NCBI RefSeq assembly: GCF_022605725.1
Contig: NC_065549.1
Coordinates: 15,166,114-15,230,113 of the forward strand
Length of the DNA stretch: 64,000 nucleotides
Direction: 5' to 3'
Source of the DNA: Anthonomus grandis grandis
Lineage: Eukaryota > Arthropoda > Insecta > Coleoptera > Curculionidae
Shown here: positions 35,945 through 47,649 of the stretch, in pieces
Layout: each line of letters begins with the position of its first letter
Numbering within the stretch: the stretch's first letter is position 1
Translations under genes and position numbers: made by a program
The notes under the pieces: generated by a model
The model's input: the letters and a program-made list of their open reading frames with translations, nothing else
What the model was told of the DNA's origin: nothing
The model's database searches: none

Positions 35945-36440
35945 TTGTCAGGACGGGATATTCATAACCCTAATCTTTCTTTTTTTCTTAAGATTATTGT
36001 ACCGGCCACAACAATGATGTTGTTGCCAAATTGTAGACCTTCTGCTAATTAACAACAGGTTAAGATTTGGTTCATAATTCCTCCTACATCTATTGGTAGG
36101 TTTACCGAGAGGATAGAATTTATCTGCTTGATAACACACAGGAACTTGGCCCTTAATTTGGTCCGTAATTTGGCCCTTAAAAAACGTCAACATATCCCAA
36201 ACGTGCTCGATAGGATTTAAATCAAGGAAGACCATGGCAATACCTAAACATTCTGTTGGCTCAAAAAATTTTTTGGGGTTGTTGATACCTGCGGAAGTGC
36301 ATTGTCGTGCATAAGCACAATATTTTCACCAAATTCTGTAACGCATTGACAAACAATGGATCCCAGAATTTGATCCCGATATCCCGATATTTGTTTTAAA
36401 CAACTCTTTAATGGGGGTCAGATCATACCTCTCTATATCA
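35945..36440 (-). pseudogene. Tc1-like DD34E transposase, C-terminal half
   Basis: Read from about 36400 down: YRDQILGSIVCQCVTEF, FGENIVLMHDNALPQVST (second Asp), a stop, then SLDLNPIEHVWDML (Glu) and QADKFYPLGKPTNRCRRN-like degraded tail. The N-terminal half and the element ends are not visible. Confidence 0.75.
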
Positions 36441-36529
36441 TAGCGATAGCTCGTAATTGTAGTATTTTCAGGTTACCAAATACGCCTTGCAGAATTTAAA
36501 TTATTTGTTTAATATCAAAAAAAAAAAAT

Positions 36530-37030
36530 TATAATTGGTTTGGTTTTCAAGAATTACATAATATTGATATTGATATGGGCTCTTTTATGCATGATATTGA
36601 TGGTATATCATGGAATACTATGTATAGTATGATGGATATTGACAGTAAGATGTATTTGCTTACCCTTCATATCTTAGCTGTCTTTGACCTGCATGCCTTT
36701 AAAAGTTGTTTCAGGTTAAAAAAGCCATATCAATCGTGGATTACAGACAATATAAGTTTAATAAACAATCTTCGTAATAATGCTCTAAATGAATATAGGC
36801 AAACCAGAAATCAGATACACTGAAATTACTAAAAAAATTACCTACAATAATTTTACTACATCGGGCATATGATCAGAAAAGAAAGTCTATTTAAATATCG
36901 ATTTCCAAAAATGAGGTGCTTATGTTATCGTTTTTTTTTTTATAATCGTGCGGAGGTCGTTTTCACCATATTGTTAATTTTTATTTTTTAATTGGTGAAT
37001 AAAGTACCTATTTTTGAATTTGAATTTGAA
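36530..37030 (+). mobile_element. LINE remnant, EN-RT linker and 3' end
   Basis: SWNTMYSMMDIDSKMYLLT and KKPYQSWITDNISLINNLRN plus ALNEYRQTRNQIH match the region between endonuclease and RT in Jockey-like LINEs. It jumps to a 3' tail ending TGAATTTGAATTTGAA (37015-37030). An internal deletion joins the two. Confidence 0.6.
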
Positions 37031-37399
37031 AAATGCACATTAAAACAAACATTTCAAGAACATAAAAAATTAACAGCCTCAACAAAACAAAATTAACCGT
37101 TCCTGATTCGTTAAATAAAAATTGATGAATAAAATAAATATTTTGTTGATTCTTCAAAAAATCCTGTTAAACCTGATCCGGATTTGATTTACCTCTATAA
37201 TAATAATCGGTGACCGAATCTACCTTTGAGTTATCCCTCGTAACGGAAGATATTGTAATTAAGAAATAGTCCATACTTGCAGTGAAGTCGTAGATTAAGG
37301 TAAAATGAATGCAAGAGTCTCCCTAAACTTGTTTATTAAATAAAATCAATCTATTTTATAATTCACAAAAGTAAAGCTTTTGGTAATGATGAACTTAAT

Positions 37400-38680
37400 A
37401 TAAATTTGATTTTACTTATCTGCCCAAGAACACTGAGACCGCTTATACTCATCCTAAATGTTTTGTTGTTGTTGGAAAATTTATTTTCTCTTCATGATAA
37501 ATAATTCAATATTCTATTCTTTCCTGAAGAGCTAGAACAAGCAATAGTTCTGCCTGTTTATAAAAAGTTTGATAGTAAAGTTTTTGAAAAATTATCTCCC
37601 AGTAAGCCTCATTCTTTCCTTTTCGAAGATATTTGAGACTACAAACAGCTTGTAGTAGATTTGTAAACTTTTTTGTGCAGCACGGCCTTCTGAGTTCATC
37701 TCAGCAATACTTTCTTAAGGGTAAATCAATGGATATAGCAAGGTTTAGCTTTCTAGAGGGAATATATAGTAACTTAGAAATACAAAATAAAACTATTGGG
37801 GCATTTTTGGACTTATCCAAGACGTTTTTTAGCATAGCCTTCTCCTGCATAAGTTGGAAATATATGGGATCAAGGAAGCTTTTTTGAGCTGGATAAAATC
37901 TTACCTCACCAATCGTACTCAGCGTGTCTGTATTCGAATAGATAAGGTGGAGGCTGTCTGATAATAAGGAGATAACCAGGGGGATTTCACAGGAAAGTGT
38001 TATTGGACTGGTCCTTTTTGTTTTCTACATAAATGGCTTTTCTTATTACATAAACTCAGATCACTACAAAATGGTTAATTATGCCAATGATACAAATCTT
38101 TAAATTGTTTCAAACATATTTTTGGAGCTTGAGAAACAAGCAAGCATTTGTGTGGAGAAGGCTGATGGCTGGTTTAGTGACAATTTTCTACTACTAAATC
38201 AAGAAAAATCAATATATGTAAATTTTCACCTATTACAATCAACACAAAATAAATATCTGAAATGGGAGAAACATGTTGAGGTGCTCTCGGGAAGGTTAAG
38301 TAGCATATTATGCTACACTGTCAGAGTCCTAAACCAAAATCTTGACCAAAAGGCACTACTCTCCGTATACTATGCAACTGTTTACTCTGCTTTAAGGTAT
38401 GGAGTAATGTTTTGGGGATGGGCAGAGAGAACAAATTACAAATTCTCACGATGCCAGCAATATTTATTTTTGAATGTCTTATATTTGTATACAAACAGTT
38501 TGATAGTTTTCTTTGCCATTTTTCAAATTATGGACATAATACGAGACTAGGCATTATGATCTACCCTAAACATAGGCTCTCACAAAAAGTGGTCCTACAT
38601 ATGGATACAGAAAATCTTAAACTGATCTGCCCCAGCATATTAAAAACTCAAATAAAACATAAACATTTTTAAAAAATTCA
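37400..38680 (+). mobile_element. Decayed Jockey-type LINE RT
   Basis: Ordered pieces: LPEELEQAIVLPVYKKFDSK, HGLLSSSQQYFLKGKSMDIA, IGAFLDLSKTFFSIAF (palm block), GISQESVIGLVLFVFYINGF, NYANDTNL where YADDT should be, then an open part at 38122-38550 (CVEKADGWFSDNFLLLNQEK; LSSILCYTVRVLNQNLDQKA; YSALRYGVMFWG). The catalytic motif is mutated and frames change several times. Dead. Confidence 0.72.
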
Positions 38681-38689
38681 ATATTTATT

Positions 38690-39220
38690 ATTAATTGAAC
38701 CCTATACTGTGGATGAGTGACCTAACAAGCTCTGCGTCTGCGCCAGTCTGTAGGTGCCTCTTCATGTATTTATTTTTTTAAAAATTTGATTTAAAATTGT
38801 GTCAGCTTATCTTTGGCAATTTTTTGTTTGTGTTAATATAAAATTTAAAGAAAAACGTGACAAAAACATACATATTATGTAAAAGAAACAAAAAACTTTC
38901 TCAAAAACATATTTCTAATAATTATTGTAGAAATAAGTTGTAGTATTTTAGTAAGAATTTGCTTGTAATTTTTCTTTTTGACGCGATTTATTCAAGCAAT
39001 ATTCTTTTTGTTAAATTTTGTATACTTTTTCTAAATAAAGATTATCTAGTATATATTAGATCAATTGGATTATTATGAATTAAATAGAATCGCAATTTTT
39101 GTTGCTTAGCGAAAACCTAAAAAAAATTTGGTGAAACATTCAAACTAAAAAAATATTTAATTTTAATAGGTAAAAAAAAATTCAAATCCATATTTTTTTA
39201 ATTAAAAATAAATGTATATA
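38690..39220. other. AT-rich, nothing recognised
   Basis: No ORF or repeat end with support. Confidence 0.5.
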
Positions 39221-39265
39221 ACAGCGTGGGGATTTGAGCACTTTTAGTTTAACTTACGCAACATT

Positions 39266-39662
39266 TTACTGCAAAAAGTGAGGTTTTCCATCAGCCTTGC
39301 GACACCTTTTTCGTTTAGGTATATCTAAAGTAATGTAACTGGCTAAAATTCCATCTTGAACGGTTTAATTGGATTTTCTATAAAAAACTTCCCGAAGTTT
39401 AATTACATCTTCTCGACTCACTTGCTGACATTTTAAATTTGAATTATTTTTATGGTTGCAAGCTATATCAAATTGCTCTAAATCGGTATCATGGTTTGAA
39501 TACCTTAAAATAGTATAAAGTCGTAACAAAAAGAAATAAGTATTAAAAAATAAATTCATACCTCACTTGTTTTTTTCTTTCCTTAGTTGTTAAATTAATT
39601 TGTCGCTTTCGGCTACCCCGGTCACTATCACCAAAAATGTGCTCACCATCTACAGACTCCAT
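39266..39662 (-). pseudogene. Two-exon fragment of a multicopy insect protein family
   Basis: Exon 1 (39662-39562) starts MESVDGEHIFGDSDRGSRKR and ends with donor GAG|GTATGA. Exon 2 (from 39503) joins in phase and gives YSNHDTDLEQFDIACNHKNN, then LKCQQVSREDVIKLREVFYR, a TAA at 39365-39367, and on in the same frame GILASYITLDIPKRKRCRK to 39266. The Cys-His-Cys spacing and the 'VIKLREVFY' helix recall the N-terminus of a large family of insect proteins, many transposon-linked, that is usually followed by a zinc-ligand and integrase-like part (recollection, not checked). Only the first part is here. The in-frame stop suggests a pseudogene. Confidence 0.5.
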
Positions 39663-39689
39663 TGTGATTTAAACTTCACGAAAAAGTTA

Positions 39690-40470
39690 TGAAATAAACA
39701 GAAAATACTTATACATAAACTAAAACCACACCGACAGAAATTAGGTTATGAAACAAACATGTTTACATCTGGACCAAACGCGATTTGTTTGTCCTGTGGA
39801 CAAAATACTTTTTGTTTGTCTAAAGGTGATGGACTAAATGCATTTTGCATGCCTAGGGGATTATCGCAATATATTTCAAATGGTACAAAACTCGATTTGA
39901 ACGTCCAAAGTGATGTGAAATGATAGAAATTCGGTTAAATAATGTTGCGCCACCTTTAGTTCAAAATGTGAAAATTTGGACAAGCTGCGTTTTGCAACTC
40001 TGCTCCTCAAGTGTTTTTTGATTTATTGCAAAAATTAACATAAAAAAAAGAAAATATTTGGTAACATAAATTCGTTACAACGCATTTAGAAACTAATAAG
40101 TAATACTATTTACTTATCAACTACACAACAAAAAAACATTAGTATTAGTGGACGAGGTGTTCAAATCGCCACGAACGTCCTGGCAACATCCTAATTCTAA
40201 ATAGAAATTTTTTTTGAGGTTACTCAGTCAACATCTCAGGCGTGTCCGAGCTAATCACAACTGTTATTCATCATTGTAAGTCACCGAAGTCGAGGGGTTT
40301 AGTTTTTGTTATGGAAAGATAATTTTTTTATATAAAATTTTCTCGTACCCACATACTTTATCATAACACTGTAACTCTCATATGAAATAGACTCTATTTT
40401 ATTCTATTGCAAAAATTTTATACACTACCCCACCGACTGAGTGAGAAATTACATTAGGACGAGTCGAGTT
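39690..40470. other. Non-coding; direct variants of a TTTGTTTGTC phrase
   Basis: CGATTTGTTTGTCCTGTGGA (39780) and TTTTTGTTTGTCTAAAGGTG (39810) are loosely repeated. It may be 5' flank of the preceding fragment. Nothing else is supported. Confidence 0.3.
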
Positions 40471-40479
40471 TTGATAAAT

Positions 40480-40960
40480 TTGTGTCAATCAAGACAACTG
40501 TGTATCTGTAAATTACACAACAGTTATGTTAAAAGAAGTCTAATGATGTTAGATCAGGAGATCGTGCTGGCCATTCCATCAGACCTCGTCTCCCTATCCA
40601 TCGATTTGGAAATATTCGGTTGAGGTACTGCCAGACATTGATTTGGTAATGGGTGAATGCTCCTTCTTGCTGAAACCATATGATATCAGCTGGAACTTGG
40701 GTTTGGGTTTTCTGGATCAGGATATAAGTTTGTCAAACCTGGCACGATATTATTTTGGAACAGTGTTAAATAATTATCAACATTCAAATTGCCATCGACG
40801 ACCAAGAGCTTTGACATGATCTCCAACAACAACTCCTACCCATACATTGACCTTTTCAGAGTATTAGGTATGTTATTCTCTCATCCAGTGAGGATTTTCT
40901 AGCATTTACCAGTATCCTTACAAAAGTTACAAAACATGCGCTGAAGGGATTTCATTATTA
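40480..40960 (-). pseudogene. Mariner-like transposase fragment
   Basis: On the minus strand: NLNVDNYLTLFQNNIVPGLT, DIIWFQQEGAFTHYQIN (second Asp changed to Glu or lost), LNRIFPNRWIGRRGLMEWPA, then RSPDLTSLDFF and a stop. Same broad group as 43540-44890 and 56163-57122. The ends are not visible. Confidence 0.72.
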
Positions 40961-40999
40961 TCTACTAACTGTAACTTTGTGATCATTTGTTCACAAAAA

Positions 41000-43530
41000 T
41001 CCGTTCTCCTGATAAAATCGTCTTCCATGAGTTCTTGAGTTGGTATTTATAGGAGTGCTTTTTTTTTGTTTCAATGTACGAATATTCATTGAATGGAAAT
41101 TTGGTATCATCACTTATTGCATTTACAGCTGTTTTCTTAATATACCTTACATATCCAAACTCGCAAAACTGCATTTCTCTTCTACTAATTGTCTTTTGGG
41201 AAAATTTTTATGGAATAAGTGAACATTTGTGTCTGTCTATTATCTCTATAACTAATCATCTGTAGAATTATTATTTTATGCATTTCTGTTAAATCAACCA
41301 TTCTTCTGATAAACAGTTAACGAAATTCAAAGACTATGACTAAATGATACTAATAACTATTGCTGACGTGAAGAACACAACTTTATTTATTTATTTTTTT
41401 AATCTCATATAAATAAGAAAGTATATTGAAATGATGTATGTTTACTTTCCAATTCTTTATTGGATGGGATATAGGGTGATTTGGATATTGGTTGAATTAA
41501 ATATGGTTGTACAAATTTTCTAGATAATCCAAACTTGATTAGTATTTTGGTGAGAACAAAAAGGAATAAATATGAAATCGGAGTTTATTGTAATATTTGC
41601 TGTTGTAACATGTCTGGATCTTAATATAGAACAGTAAACTATGCCACAGTGGTACAGCATATTCCTAGAATATCCAAATTGCTATCCGAATGTTACTTCA
41701 CAGATATTTCAGATTCTAGTTTAAGTTCTCGTAGTACATTTGTTGAATGTTAATGTGATATTTTGTACTATATATTAGTACGTAAGCTTTTTTTTGGGTT
41801 CGATTAGAAAAATATTGGATTGTTTAATAAAAATATTTTTTTAATCGTCTATATTTTTTTCATAATTATTTAACAAAATCTATATACTTACATGTTTATA
41901 TAAAAAAAAAATGTTTCCAATATAAAAAAAAATTATATTGGCAAGCATATACCACAGATGTAATAGCTCAGATGTAGGAGCTATTTACATCTGTGCATAT
42001 GCCTTAGATGCATAAAATTTTCCCTCCAATTTATTATTAATGCCCATCACGCATACAAAATTGATTTTGATCATTTGAAATTTCATTATGTCGACCCGAT
42101 TTTCTTTTCCTTTATAAAAAAAAATAAAAGTGCTCTCTAGCTCTTAGGTGACGAATTTGGGTAGAAAGTGAATCGAACAGAATGCATAAATTAATTAATT
42201 AATTGTTTGTTCGTGACCGTGAAAATTGCCATTAAATTGTTATATTGATTATTTTAATAATTTAACATCTAGTATAAGTTTATTAAATGGAAAATTGGAA
42301 ATAAAAATCATTCCAGATCATTAGGCATTTGGAGTAATATTCTGCCTAATAATAAACTGATAGGGCAGATTTAAGTAAACATGTAATACTTACTTTAATA
42401 CGACTAATAAGAGATTTAATAATTTTCTGATTTAAAAAAAAATAGATCACTATCCAATAACTGGAAAAATGATCAAATAAACATTATTTTTCATATTTTT
42501 TTATGTAAAACTACCAACATTTTAAAAATAAGATACAATTGTTTGATATCTATAAAACACCTTTTAAGGAAAATGATCTAAGTACATTATACAATTAAGT
42601 ACATTATTTAATAAAATTATAATGGTTATAATGCGGCGATATATTTTTTATTCATTAAGGTAATAAAGTTTATTCTGTTACCTAAATAAGAAGCCCGTAG
42701 AACCACGTATATGGTGCTAAATTGTCTATAAAATTGTTATTAATTTAAAACTGTTTTTCACTTACAACAAATAACGTGTTTATTTGTTTGTGTAAGCTGA
42801 TATAATTATTTAAAAGAAAATCGAGGGTTTACATTTAAAACGTTTAACTTGTAACCAGTTTTATGGGTATTATTAGAATATGAAAAAGACCGTAAAACTT
42901 GAAAAATCCGTTCAATTTTACTACAATTGACCCAGATAATACGTCTGTGACGAGAAATGTATGTGAATCAGTGGCGGATCTTATTAACCAAATGTATAAT
43001 TTACCTTTAACAGTTCTTTTGTCGCATCTGCTTTACACGTTTTTTCTTTAAAAAAATATTACTATATTTTATGTGTTATTTCATCAAGACGAAATAATGG
43101 TAATAATTTTATCTGTAACACTTAATTTTCTAAAGAATGAGTAGTCTGTGTAGAAATCGATCATTACATTTCTTAATTAAATTTTTACTTTACGCGATAT
43201 GGGATTTCTCTTCTTTTTAATTTGGGGCTGTTGAAACCCAAAAAGCCACTTAATTGACTTAATATACATATAAGTCCTTTTGCAACAAATTCGTTTTTCT
43301 TCTCCGAATTTTACACCAAAAGTGAAACTATAACAAAGATTATTTGTTGTTTATCTATAATTTTAATAGCATTAGACATCCTGGGATATCTTAATTACAG
43401 CTTAAATGTTCATTATACAGTGCATTCACGATAAAAGGACAAATTCATTTAAAATTTGAGTATTTTTTTCTTTTCTTTTTTGGATATTTTAATTAGTATT
43501 GTCACTTGCGCGTTTTTTGAAAGAAACATT
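41000..43530. other. Long AT-rich stretch, no gene
   Basis: Only chance ORFs. It contains one strong near-palindrome at 41939-42003 (ACAGATGTAATAGCTC against GAGCTATTTACATCTGT). No exon, RT or transposase signature was found on either strand. Confidence 0.5.
41939..42003. repeat. Near-perfect inverted repeat of about 27 bp
   Basis: Arms around ACAGATGTAATAGCTC and GAGCTATTTACATCTGT with GCATAT extensions and an 8-nt loop; one indel. Confidence 0.75.
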
Positions 43531-44187
43531 TTTTATACAGGGTACCTCAAGAATCCAAGTGTCTGAAGAAAGAATTGTAGTACTCATGAGACCTGGGTGC
43601 GTACACAACAAGAAGTCCTGCAATTATTAGATCCACTGTTAGTAAAATTGAATCAAAAGGAAAAGAAAGTAAAATTGAAGGAAAACCTCCAAAAGTATCT
43701 GAAGCTGCTACGCTGAATGTTCTATTAGAAACGGAAAATAATCCCCATGTTGCGATTAGTACAATTTCAAAATACAATGGAAATTTAACTCGAAATCTTA
43801 TTTTTTCTGATGAAAATAAACGGCCAGTTTACGTTAAATGGATACGTTGACAGGTAAAATTGCAGATATTGGGCAACCGAAGAATACTACACACAGCGCC
43901 CTCAGCAAATTAATGTATGTGCAGGTACTGTGAAAAATCGAATTCTTGGACCCTTTTTTTCGAAGAAACATTTAACGGAGAGCGCTACTTGGACATTGTA
44001 CAGTTTGAACTTATCCCTGTTTTAGTTGTTTTTCCCTGATCCACAAGAGGCTGACATACCTAGTAACGAGATATGGTTTCAACAAGACCGAAACGGCGAC
44101 ACGAGATCCGCAGTAAAAATAAACTATTTAGGCACCGCTTAATCCAAAAAAGTTGCAAAGTTGTGGCCGCAGCAGATGCCTTCCTAA

Positions 44188-44484
44188 GTTTACACGTGTC
44201 ATTAATGAGAATTAGCGCCTAATAGGGATTGGACCCATTCTTGACGAAATTACTTAGGTTGAGGAGATTAAATGTTTTTTGTTAGTTGGCAGCACTGAAA
44301 ATTAATGCCAATTTCGATCTTCTCCATATACAAGGGAACCTAAATAAGCATTACAGCAAAATCATCCACATATTTAAAATGTTTGAAAAATTAATAGGAA
44401 TTAGGAACGCCAAAACGCATGCGTTTTATCTTAATTTTCAGACATTTCGATAATGTCCATTAACAGTTGTTAACGTAAACATGG
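44188..44484. mobile_element. MITE family A, copy 2 (nested in a mariner-like element)
   Basis: Starts GTTTACACGTGTCATTAATG, ends TTAACGTAAACATGG. It shares ordered blocks with 547-1049 and is shorter. It is inserted just after the codons for the second catalytic aspartate of the host transposase. Confidence 0.75.
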
Positions 44485-44774
44485 CAACAAGACCTACTCG
44501 ACGACGTGCTTTCATGCAACTTTTGCACTGATACGGTTGTGTTCGTAACAGACCGATTGGATAAGAGGATCGATTGACTGGCCACCAAGGTCACTGGATA
44601 TAACCCTATTAGATTTTTTCTTATGCTATTTGAGGTCCAAAGCTCGTGTGAATAGATCAAATAATGTTAAGGATTTAAAGCAAGCAATTCGACAAGATAT
44701 CAGAATAATCGATCCGCAAGTAATTTAAAATGTGTAATTGGAATTTATTTACTGACTTCAAAGATGCATTGAGG

Positions 44775-44821
44775 CAAAGTTTACTGAATAAAATACTAAG
44801 CATTTTATTCAGTAAACTTTG
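44775..44821. repeat. Perfect 20-bp inverted repeat, 7-nt loop
   Basis: CAAAGTTTACTGAATAAAAT (44775-44794) and its exact complement (44802-44821), within the mariner C-terminal remains. Confidence 0.9.
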
Positions 44822-44961
44822 ATTGAGGTAGATAAATGGACAACAAATTGAACATCAGTGGTAAATAAACATTCTATACATTTTTATTTTTTAATGTCGG
44901 ATGTTTCATTAGCCTGGACAAAACCCCTAAACGTGTGACAATCAAGTCAAATGTACATACC

Positions 44962-45290
44962 CTAAGGTTTTTGGGGTCGCTAAATTCAAAAATGGTATTT
45001 GTTTTTCAAAATTCAAAATGGCGGACACAAAATGGCGGCCAAATTTTATAAAAAAATAGCGTTTTAAATTAAAATCAACTTTCCTTTACGTTTTTGGGGT
45101 CGCTGAAATCGAAAATTTGATTTATTTTTTAAAATTCAAAATGGCAGGTACAAAATGGCGGCCGACTCGTATAAAAAACAGCGTTTTAATGTTAAATCAA
45201 TTTTTAGTTACGTTTTCTAGGTCACCAAATTCGAAAATGATATATTTTTTTTTAATTCAGAATGGCGGAAACAAAATGATGGAGTTTTTT
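44962..45290. repeat. Tandem repeat, three units of about 122 bp
   Basis: Each unit has GGGGTCGC (44973, 45096, 45218 degenerate), an AAATTCRAAAATG-like block, AAATTCAAAATGGCGG, ACAAAATGGCGGC and AGCGTTTTAA. The third unit is partial. The repeated AAAATGGCGG word matches the core recognised by YY1/Pho-type zinc-finger proteins (known consensus); function here is inference. Confidence 0.85.
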
Positions 45291-45349
45291 GCAAAAAAAA
45301 AAACAGTTTGTATTGTATTGTAGCCAGTATTTTACTATAAAATTTGACT

Positions 45350-45815
45350 AACAACTATCTTACAACAATAATTTCAACCTTATGAATAGTTGTCATTATC
45401 GTTAGTGTCATCCTCGTCGCCTTCATCTGTCAATTTCAATGTTATTAGTTTCATTTTCGGGATTACTCCTTTCTAAAACATAGATTTGGTGATACAAACT
45501 TGAATAAAGCTATTCGTCGAGGACATCGAATATATGCTTAGTCCAAGAAATTTCGCCTGTTTCAATACCTGTGTCCATGCCTGTAATCTATGAAAAATTT
45601 TTAATAACATTAACATCAGCATTATTTCAAACATAATTGTATATACTTTTATTATTAGATATTCTTATTTCATAATTAACAGAACCATTCCAAAATCAAG
45701 TGTTCCAATAATGACTCATGTAAGTTCTCTAACCGCTCCTCCTCTTCAGCAGCTAATATGTTAGCTACATTTATGGGCAGCATATCGCCAAAGTCGCAAA
45801 AACTGGAAGAAAAAT
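45350..45815 (-). other. Possible exon-like segments, unassigned
   Basis: After an acceptor (TCTTCCAG, about 45803) the minus strand reads FCDFGDMLPINVANILAAEE, then EERLENLHESLLEHL and a stop. Further on, MDTGIETGEISWTKHIFDVL follows a second AG. The acidic, gene-like codon pattern is suggestive, but no family is recognised and no complete gene can be built. Confidence 0.2.
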
Positions 45816-46249
45816 ACAATATAAAAATAAGCACTGCAAATAATATACAAGAATATTTCTCTCTCTATACAAGCAAAAACAATTATCAAAATAATAAAGT
45901 ATGATAATAAGGTATACCTAGCTAAAGTATACGATCAGGAAGAGCCTATATTAATTAACACAGATCGTATAGTCAGTCAGAACTCAAAACATCTATGAAT
46001 GTAAACACGAAGATAAATAAAAATATTTTTAATTTTTTTGGTGTGTGGTTTTTTGGGTGTATCTAGTAAAATTACCAAAAAAAAAGTGAAATATCCCTAG
46101 AAATCACTAAATTTCTAGTCGAATATTCGAATACATCCGACCGGCTGTCGACTCTGATACAGAGTACAAACCCACGCGAACTATTGAAAGCAAGACATTG
46201 ATATCTACTTAGCACGGAGTCCTTGATTTGGTTCGTTGACTATTCTTCC

Positions 46250-47640
46250 ATTGTCGGGATTTCCACCAAAATGCCTTTCTTTAACCTTAGTTTTATTGAC
46301 CACTCGCTGTAGTACACCTGGATGTCAGAATTAGTTTTATTTAAATTATGTTCTTAACATTCTGAGAGTGATCGTCATTTGGCCTTGTCTTAAGTGAACA
46401 TTGTACCATTTATCCTCTCTCTTATGCGCCGCCATGGCTTCCCTTTTAATCCAAGAGAAATGTTTAAAGGTACCGCATGTTTATCATGGCTCTAGTAGTT
46501 CCCAAACAGACCAGTCTTTGCAGCCTTTGGCTAGTTTTTGAGAGTTAGTGACCTTTAATTCCCCTGGCCACCATACCACGCATCCGTATGAGAGCTGTTG
46601 CCTTATTTACGACATGCTCTACATCAGTTCTAAACGTGAGTTCTAAAGTAAGTGAGTGATTGTCTAAAGTAACTCTCAAGTATTTGACATTCAGCCCCAA
46701 TGTTAGGCGAGTCTCATACATAGTGGGAGGTTTAAAGCCTATCAAATTCCGCCTCTTAGTAAAGCGAATGAGCTCTGTCGTCTCTGGGTTGACCGTCAGC
46801 CCTGTCTCCTGACACCACTGTTCCACCATCGTGCATGCGCACAGCCTGTGACTGTGTTCACAAATTTTCCCGTGAACATCATCTGCGTATGCTTGTGCAT
46901 AGAATCCTTTAAGTTCTAACTTCTTGAGGAGACCGTCCATCACCAGATGTGTGGTGAAAGGCAACTGCCTTGTGGGCAGCCGTCCTTGACCCTGGTCTCG
47001 ACACAACAATGTTCTAATGTAGCACTAATCTTTCAGTCTTCCAGCGCCGTTTTGACCCACTCGACCAGAAGAGCCGGACTACCTTTGGTCTGAAAGGCCA
47101 GAAAGGCAGATGAAGTTTTCACCTGATCAAATACTCGTTCCGCGTCAAAGAAAAGAACAAATGCCATTTCCTTGTTCTCCATAGCTTTTTTAGCCTTGCT
47201 CGCTACAGAGGTCTGTCCACTTCCCTTTCATATAGGCATGCTGATTTCTATGTAGTGACGATTCTGCCCCCTTCATTCTAATGGAACATACCCCATTGCA
47301 ATTCTGGCCTCGTAAACTCTCTGTAAGTAAGGGAGTATGGTTTTGAAGCCTACCTGCAGCATCATGGGTATGATGCCATCAGGCCCCGCAGCCTTATATA
47401 GAAAAAAACTCACCCATTGCCCAAGCTATAGCTTCGTTTATAACTATTTTTTTGGCGATGTTCCAGTCCGGCCCCGGTTTCTCGCCACAAGGAGCAACAT
47501 TTCCTTCTCCACGAAAGTGAATTTTGAAAAGAAGCTTGATGGTCTCTTATTTTTCTGAGTTGTTTGATTTGTTTGAGTTGATGGTCTCTTATTTGTTGAA
47601 AAGTGAACACCTTTTTTCAATCATTTTATCTCAGTTTCCC
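46250..47640 (-). mobile_element. R1/I-type LINE RT fragment
   Basis: On the minus strand: LPYLQRVYEARIAMGYVP, MAFVLFFDAERVFDQVKTSS (palm), VKDGCPQGSCLSP-like sequence, then an open stretch at 47009-46545 with LLKKLELKGFYAQAYADDVH (catalytic YADD), MVEQWCQETGLTVNPETTEL, FTKRRNLIGFKPPT and LNVKYLRVTLD. The QAYADD and WC...GL.VNP pattern is that of R1/I/Jockey-group polymerases. The N-terminal endonuclease is absent, frames change, and the copy is dead. GC content is higher than in neighbours. Confidence 0.82.
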
Positions 47641-47649
47641 TGTCAGAGC

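Larger units (their letters stand above)
43540..44890 (+). pseudogene. Mariner-like transposase, split by a MITE
   Basis: Preceded by ATACAGGGTACCTCAAG (43535), a terminus-like sequence. Seen are TRSPAIIRSTVSKIESKGKE (second helix-turn-helix and linker), LNVLLETENNPHVAISTIS, FSDENKRPVYVKW (first Asp region, degraded), YWATEEYYTQRPQQINV, NRILGPFFFEETFNGERYLD and IWFQQDRNGDT (second Asp). MITE family A then interrupts. Afterwards NRPIG, a SPDIT-like stretch with stops and VNRSNNVKDLKQAIRQDIRI-like C-terminal sequence follow. Right end not identified. Dead. Confidence 0.75.

Noticed and set aside
43547..43777. 76-codon minus ORF
   Set aside because: It is antisense to the helix-turn-helix part of a mariner-like transposase.
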